Source: Planococcus citri (Eukaryota; Arthropoda; Insecta; Hemiptera; Pseudococcidae). Taken from it: 64,000 nt of DNA. Shown here piece by piece: positions 59,988 to 64,000 of this stretch. Both the position numbers and the translations under genes were made by a program. The DNA is taken from assembly GCF_950023065.1 (NCBI RefSeq), contig NC_088678.1:30742580-30806579 (forward strand). The letters run 5' to 3'. How positions within the stretch are numbered: the stretch's first letter is position 1; each line of letters begins with the position of its first letter. The notes beneath the pieces are model-generated. The model saw nothing but the letters and a program-made list of their open reading frames with translations, ran no database searches and was not told where the DNA came from.

Positions 59988-61420
59988 TAAAAATCCTTCG
60001 CCAAAAAAATCCTTCACAAAAATCTTTAGTCAAAATCCTTTACCAAAATCATCCAACAAATCCTTTGCTATAAAATCCTTCACACCTTAATGTTGTCAAT
60101 AGGCACTTTAAACGGAATAAATATAAAAATCCGTCGCCAAAATCCTTCACCACAATTTTCCAACAAATCCTTCACCAAAAAATCCTTCATAAAATCTTTC
60201 GCAAAAATCCTTCACAAAAATCTTTAGTCAATATCCTTTACCAAAATCTTCCAACAAATCCTTCATAAAAATCCTTCGCCGAAATCCTTAACCAAAATCT
60301 TCCAACAAATCCGTAGCTATAAAATCCTTCACACCTTAATGTTGTCAATAGGGACTTTAAACGAAATAAATATAAAAATCCTTCGCCAAAATCCTTCACC
60401 ACAATCTTCCAACAAATCCTTCACCAAAAAATCCTTCATAAAATCTTTCGCAAAAATCCTTCACAAAAATCTTTAGTCAAAATCCTTTACCAAAATCTTC
60501 CAACAAATCCTTCATAAAAATCCTTCGCCGAAATTCTTCACCAAAATCTTCCAACAAATCCGTAGCTATAAAATCCTTCACACCTTAATGTTGTCGATAG
60601 TGACTTCAAACTAAATAAATATAAAAATCCTTCACCAAAATCTTCCAATAAATCCTTCACCAAAAAATTCTTCATAAAATCTTTTGCAAAAATCCTTCAC
60701 CATAAAATCCTTTAGAAAAATCATTCGTCAAAATCTTCCAACAAATCTTTCACCCAAAAATCTTTTGCAAAAATCCTTTGCGAAAATCTTTCACCAAAAT
60801 TTTCCAACAAATCTTTCACCAAAAAATCCTTCATAAAATCTTTTGCAAAAATCCTTCGCCAAAAATACTCCACAAAAATTTTTCTCCAAAATCCTTCACC
60901 AAAATCTTCCAACAAATCCTGCACCATAAAATCCTTCATCAAAATCGTGTGAAAATCCTCCGCCGAAATTTCTCGTGAATCCTTCCCTTCATCAAAATCG
61001 TTTGAAAATCTTTCGCCGAAATTGCCAAAATCCTATGCAAAATGTTCTGCTAATTCTTTCGCAGAATTCTTTATCAAAATTCTTACTTCGCAAATCGTTT
61101 ACAAAAGTCCTTTGGCAAATCCTTCACACAAAGAAATCCATTGCAAAAATCCTTTGCTGAATCCCTCGTGAAGTTCTTTGCTATCTGTTCCAAAGTGCTT
61201 TGCAAATCCTCCATAAAAATCCGTCACAAAAACTCTTTCCCTCGCTGAATGCTTTGTCGAATCTTTCAAAAAATTCGCTGCCAAATCTTCGGCAATAATC
61301 CGTCACCAAATTCTTTATCAAAATTCTTCACAAAAGCCTTTGTCAAAATCCTTCGCAGATCCTTCATAAAAATCGTTCATTGGAATTTTTTGCAAGAATC
61401 CTTCGCCAATATTACTCAGT
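59988..61420. repeat. Large AAATCCTTCNCC minisatellite with a 249-bp higher-order unit
   Basis: The short unit AAAATCCTTCGCCA or variants (CTTCACC, CTTCCAACA) repeats about a hundred times. Between 60000 and 60700 it is organised into a longer unit marked by CACACCTTAATGTTGTCAAT at 60081, 60330 and 60579, exactly 249 bp apart. The right part (60700-61420) keeps only the short unit, more diverged. ORFs on both strands here are products of the repeat. Confidence 0.9.
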
Positions 61421-61424
61421 TAAT

Positions 61425-62073
61425 TCGTAATCAATTTCAATTTCGATGAAGAACCTTATTTACGCATGAAAAAATTTTCAAATTTCTCTCATCAGATATT
61501 TCTCAGGCATACTTCCCATATGTACCTACCTACTTGAAATTATTAGATAGTCATTGGAGTGTTTGGGAATATTTCTTGGTAGGTAGATATTTGACGTAGA
61601 TTTTGAAATACGATTTCATTTGACGGAGCTACAAGGTCACAGCACATTACATTCGTCTTTGACGAGTACCTATCAAAACAACATGAGATAAGACTCGGTA
61701 ATGATCATATTACAATAGCTACTACGTACTTCTAGAACTTCGTTTCTTATTTGCGCCACAATAAATCATTTCCAACACTTGTTTGTAACACCTGTATTGC
61801 TTCTACGTCGCTCTCGTCGTCGTCGAACCTGAAATTGAAAACATTACAAATGTGATACAGTATAGTCTGGCTTCGTCAAATCTATAGTACGTTTCGTGAA
61901 CTTGATTCTCAATTGTGCTGAAAAATTTCGAGTAGGTACGTTGCAGTTCTGTGTACGAGCACATAAGCATTTCAAAAGAACCAATAATTAGGTCGAAAAA
62001 AAAAACACAGACCGAACTAAAAGCCTCTATATTATTTTTGCGGTTCGCAGATAAATTAAACTTCAGACTGACA
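61425..62073 (+). other. 5' flank of the secreted CSab-like gene
   Basis: Unique sequence between the minisatellite and the ATG at 62074. A CGTCGCTCTCGTCGTCGTCG run lies at about 61807. No TATA box at a convincing position was found. Confidence 0.35.
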
Positions 62074-63121
62074 ATGAATAAATCATTTTTGCTGATTTTT
62101 TCCACTGGTTTAATTTCGAGTAAGTAAAATATTCTTGTAATAAAATCCATATCACCGATAAGTCACCAAAATACTTAATTCCATTACAGTTCACCTCGTC
62201 TCAGTCATAATAGCTTCATCAACGCCATCAAATCAAGCACAATCAGATGCCACTTCGAGTACAGATCACACACTTTCACAACCACCAACTGATCCCTCCA
62301 CAGAAACACCTCCGAAAACTCACCAGAACTCTCAAAATGACGACCCTCTTCTTATACCTTCACTAACCTGTATCCTTTTCGAAGACTTCGGCTGCAAAAC
62401 ACAATGCTCGATTGTAGAAGAAATACGCGGATTTAAAAAAACAACGGGATCTTGCAGCGATAAAGTATGCTCTTGCTTAACCGTAGAGCTCACCTTGAGC
62501 CAGCTATGGAATAAGAAATTCGAATCGAGTCAACTCCTCTTGGAAATCGAAAAAGATAAAGATCTCTACAACGAAGTCTATCAAAAACTACGAGATCCCT
62601 CTCGAACACCAGAGCAATCAGATTCAGATTTGGAATCCGTTTTACCCAAATCCATGTACGAAGAACTTGTTTTGAAAAAAGTAGAATCAAAAATTAACCT
62701 GAAACCGGACCCAGAACGTTTGCAGGTCAGAGTCGATGAACTTTTCAAGCCTATGATGGAAAATACACTGTCCAGTGAATTAGCAGCAATAGATTATTCG
62801 AAATTATTGCGAGAGTATTTAGAAAATAATAAAAATAACCCAAGCATTCAGAAAGTCTTTCGTCAAATTCGTGAAACGGAGAATGCAATTTTGGAAGGAA
62901 TTCTCGATGAGTTCTTAGCCAAACATAAAGATATCGAAGAAAATGCTGATTTAAAAAATGCCGAAAAACGATCACAAAAGGTTCGTCAAGAAGATCTTAC
63001 TCCTAGACAAGTGATGACTAATATAATTATCAACGAGCTGATTAAGAGACTTGGAAAACCTGAGTTGCCTGAAACTGAAGTGGATACGGATGATCGAGCA
63101 ACAATGTCACCAGAAAATTGA
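62074..63121 (+). CDS. Secreted protein with defensin-like (CS-alpha-beta) cysteine motif and long acidic tail
   Basis: Two exons, 62074-62119 and 62190-63121, joined by a 70-bp GT-AG intron, give 325 residues. The first ~25 residues form a signal peptide (MNKSFLLIFSTGLIS, then HLVSVIIAS). Residues 26-72 are a Ser/Thr/Pro/Gln-rich linker. The only cysteines outside the signal peptide are six: C76, C84, C88, C104, C109 and C111, spaced x7-x3-x15-x4-x1. CxxxC followed by GxC...CxC (here GSCSDKVCSC) is the defining arrangement of cysteine-stabilised alpha-beta peptides such as insect defensins, with a longer middle loop than usual. Residues 112-325 are acidic, cysteine-free and probably helical. 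I recognise no family for that tail. The ATG at 62074 has A at position -3. An extracellular immune or effector role is inference. Confidence 0.75.
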
Positions 63122-64000
63122 ACTGAATCGACTGGACATTGATTTAGAATGGAATTTTGTTTGCAGTGCAGAATATTGATTCCTAGATCGTAAATTATTA
63201 ATTATTTATCGAGATAAATTTACAATTTTACTCAATTTCAAAATATAATTTTGAAAAATTTATTTCTGCATTTTTGAATAGTTCTAGGCGACTCCAATAA
63301 GCTGGAGAAAAGTTGACATTTGCTAAAGGCTCAAGATCGGTTTCAAAAATTATTAAATTTAATATTTTTAACCTGATTCCTAAAATTTTACTAGGACTGT
63401 AATTCAGAAAAAAAAATTTCTGGAAGCTTCAGAACAGCTCAAAACAATTTAAAACTGTATCGAATCGCTTTAGTGTGAATAGGGAGGGGGGATTTTTCGT
63501 TCTAAAAAGCAATCACCACTTCTGATCATTTTTTCGCTTAAAAGTTAAAAGTATGTACATACATAAAATTTTTCTTCACAATTTCTCATAATTCTCAAGG
63601 AAGACGGCGAGATTAGTAATTACAGGTTTGAATTACCCATCAAATAATCGCCGAATCTATTCACACCTTTTTAAAGTCACAATTTAACAAATTAGGTACC
63701 TTAAAGAGAGTCATGTTGATGTACTTGCTGGTAATCTTCGTAGCTGTACGTATAATAAAAAGAGAAAAAGAAGCAGTACCTGCAGAGAAAGATGAAAAAA
63801 ATTACGAGCCCAAGTTTTGATGAGTTATTCGGACTTATGTGGCATCTTACGTGAATAATAATTAGAAAACAGATTTTTCTATAACAATTTCACACTGGTT
63901 CATTATATTCAGCATGATTCTCGCACTTTGGGCCACTCTATAATTATTTTTCCGTCTTGGTCAACGTTCACGAACGCCGGCAGCGATTGTTAAACAAGTA
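63122..64000. other. 3' flank, no further gene identified
   Basis: AT-rich. A short stretch near 63410-63480 (GGAAGCTTCAGAACAGCTC) is related to the 20840-22577 fold-back family. No clear AATAAA was found close to the stop codon. Confidence 0.35.

Noticed and set aside
59988..60700. Regular repeats resembling an array of repeats and spacers
   Set aside because: Units are short, contiguous and degenerate in a eukaryotic context; not a CRISPR array.
60721..61284. Several 60-75 codon frames rich in Phe, Lys, Asp and Leu on both strands
   Set aside because: They are translations of the AAATCCTTC minisatellite, not genes.
63909..63989. Minus-strand stretch reading PAFVNVDQDGKIIIEWPKV before a stop at the window edge
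   Set aside because: It looks protein-like, but an in-frame TAA precedes it and no acceptor AG lies between, so no exon can be supported inside the window.
1..64000. tRNA or rRNA genes
   Set aside because: No cloverleaf with B-box-like GGTTCGAATCC or rRNA core sequence was recognised on reading; a covariance-model scan was not possible here.

Overview
The window is AT-rich, intron-bearing animal nuclear DNA, most likely from an insect. Genes are interrupted by GT-AG introns, a T-box gene and a ubiquitin-conjugating enzyme read clearly as animal proteins, and the rest is long intergenic DNA filled with fold-back elements, MITEs, LINE remnants and minisatellites. The many short GTAGGTACCTAC-like runs and the small secreted-protein duplications would suit a sternorrhynchan hemipteran such as a mealybug or scale insect, but that placement is only a guess.

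Layout. (1) 1706-10730, minus strand: eight coding exons of a T-box transcription factor of the Tbx1/Tbx10 (org-1) class; the end of the gene was not found and probably lies left of the window. (2) 10731-31570: gene-poor. It holds a CpG-richer stretch near 16.4-17.0 kb, fold-back elements at 17.9-18.6 and 20.1-23.1 kb (one nested in another), a degenerate coiled-coil plus RING-finger remnant at 25.65-26.66 kb on the minus strand, and a 5'-truncated LINE 3' end at 29.87-30.16 kb. (3) 31.1-39.6 kb: a young duplication cluster. Two intact genes for small secreted proteins (31821-32177 and 35686-36039), one truncated copy (37157-37207) and one promoter without a gene (39442-39622) are interleaved with arms of fold-back elements and a 141-bp satellite. 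(4) 40.5-42.9 kb: a Tc1/mariner-type MITE with TA duplications and a 1.4-kb fold-back element with TAA duplications. (5) 44019-45055, plus strand: a complete four-exon UBE2G1 gene. (6) 45.1-62.0 kb: satellites and minisatellites (47.3, 55.9, 58.8, 60.0-61.4 kb), a MITE at 48.8 kb and a broken LINE at 53.45-55.76 kb that carries a cleanly inserted TA-flanked MITE. (7) 62074-63121, plus strand: a two-exon secreted protein whose six cysteines match the cysteine-stabilised alpha-beta (defensin) pattern, followed by an acidic helical tail of about 210 residues.

The genes do not form a pathway: one is a developmental regulator, one a housekeeping E2 enzyme and the others are lineage-specific secreted proteins. 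The most interesting points are the defensin-like domain fused to a long acidic tail, and the secreted pair, whose protein-changing differences greatly outnumber silent ones while flanks and signal peptide stay nearly identical.
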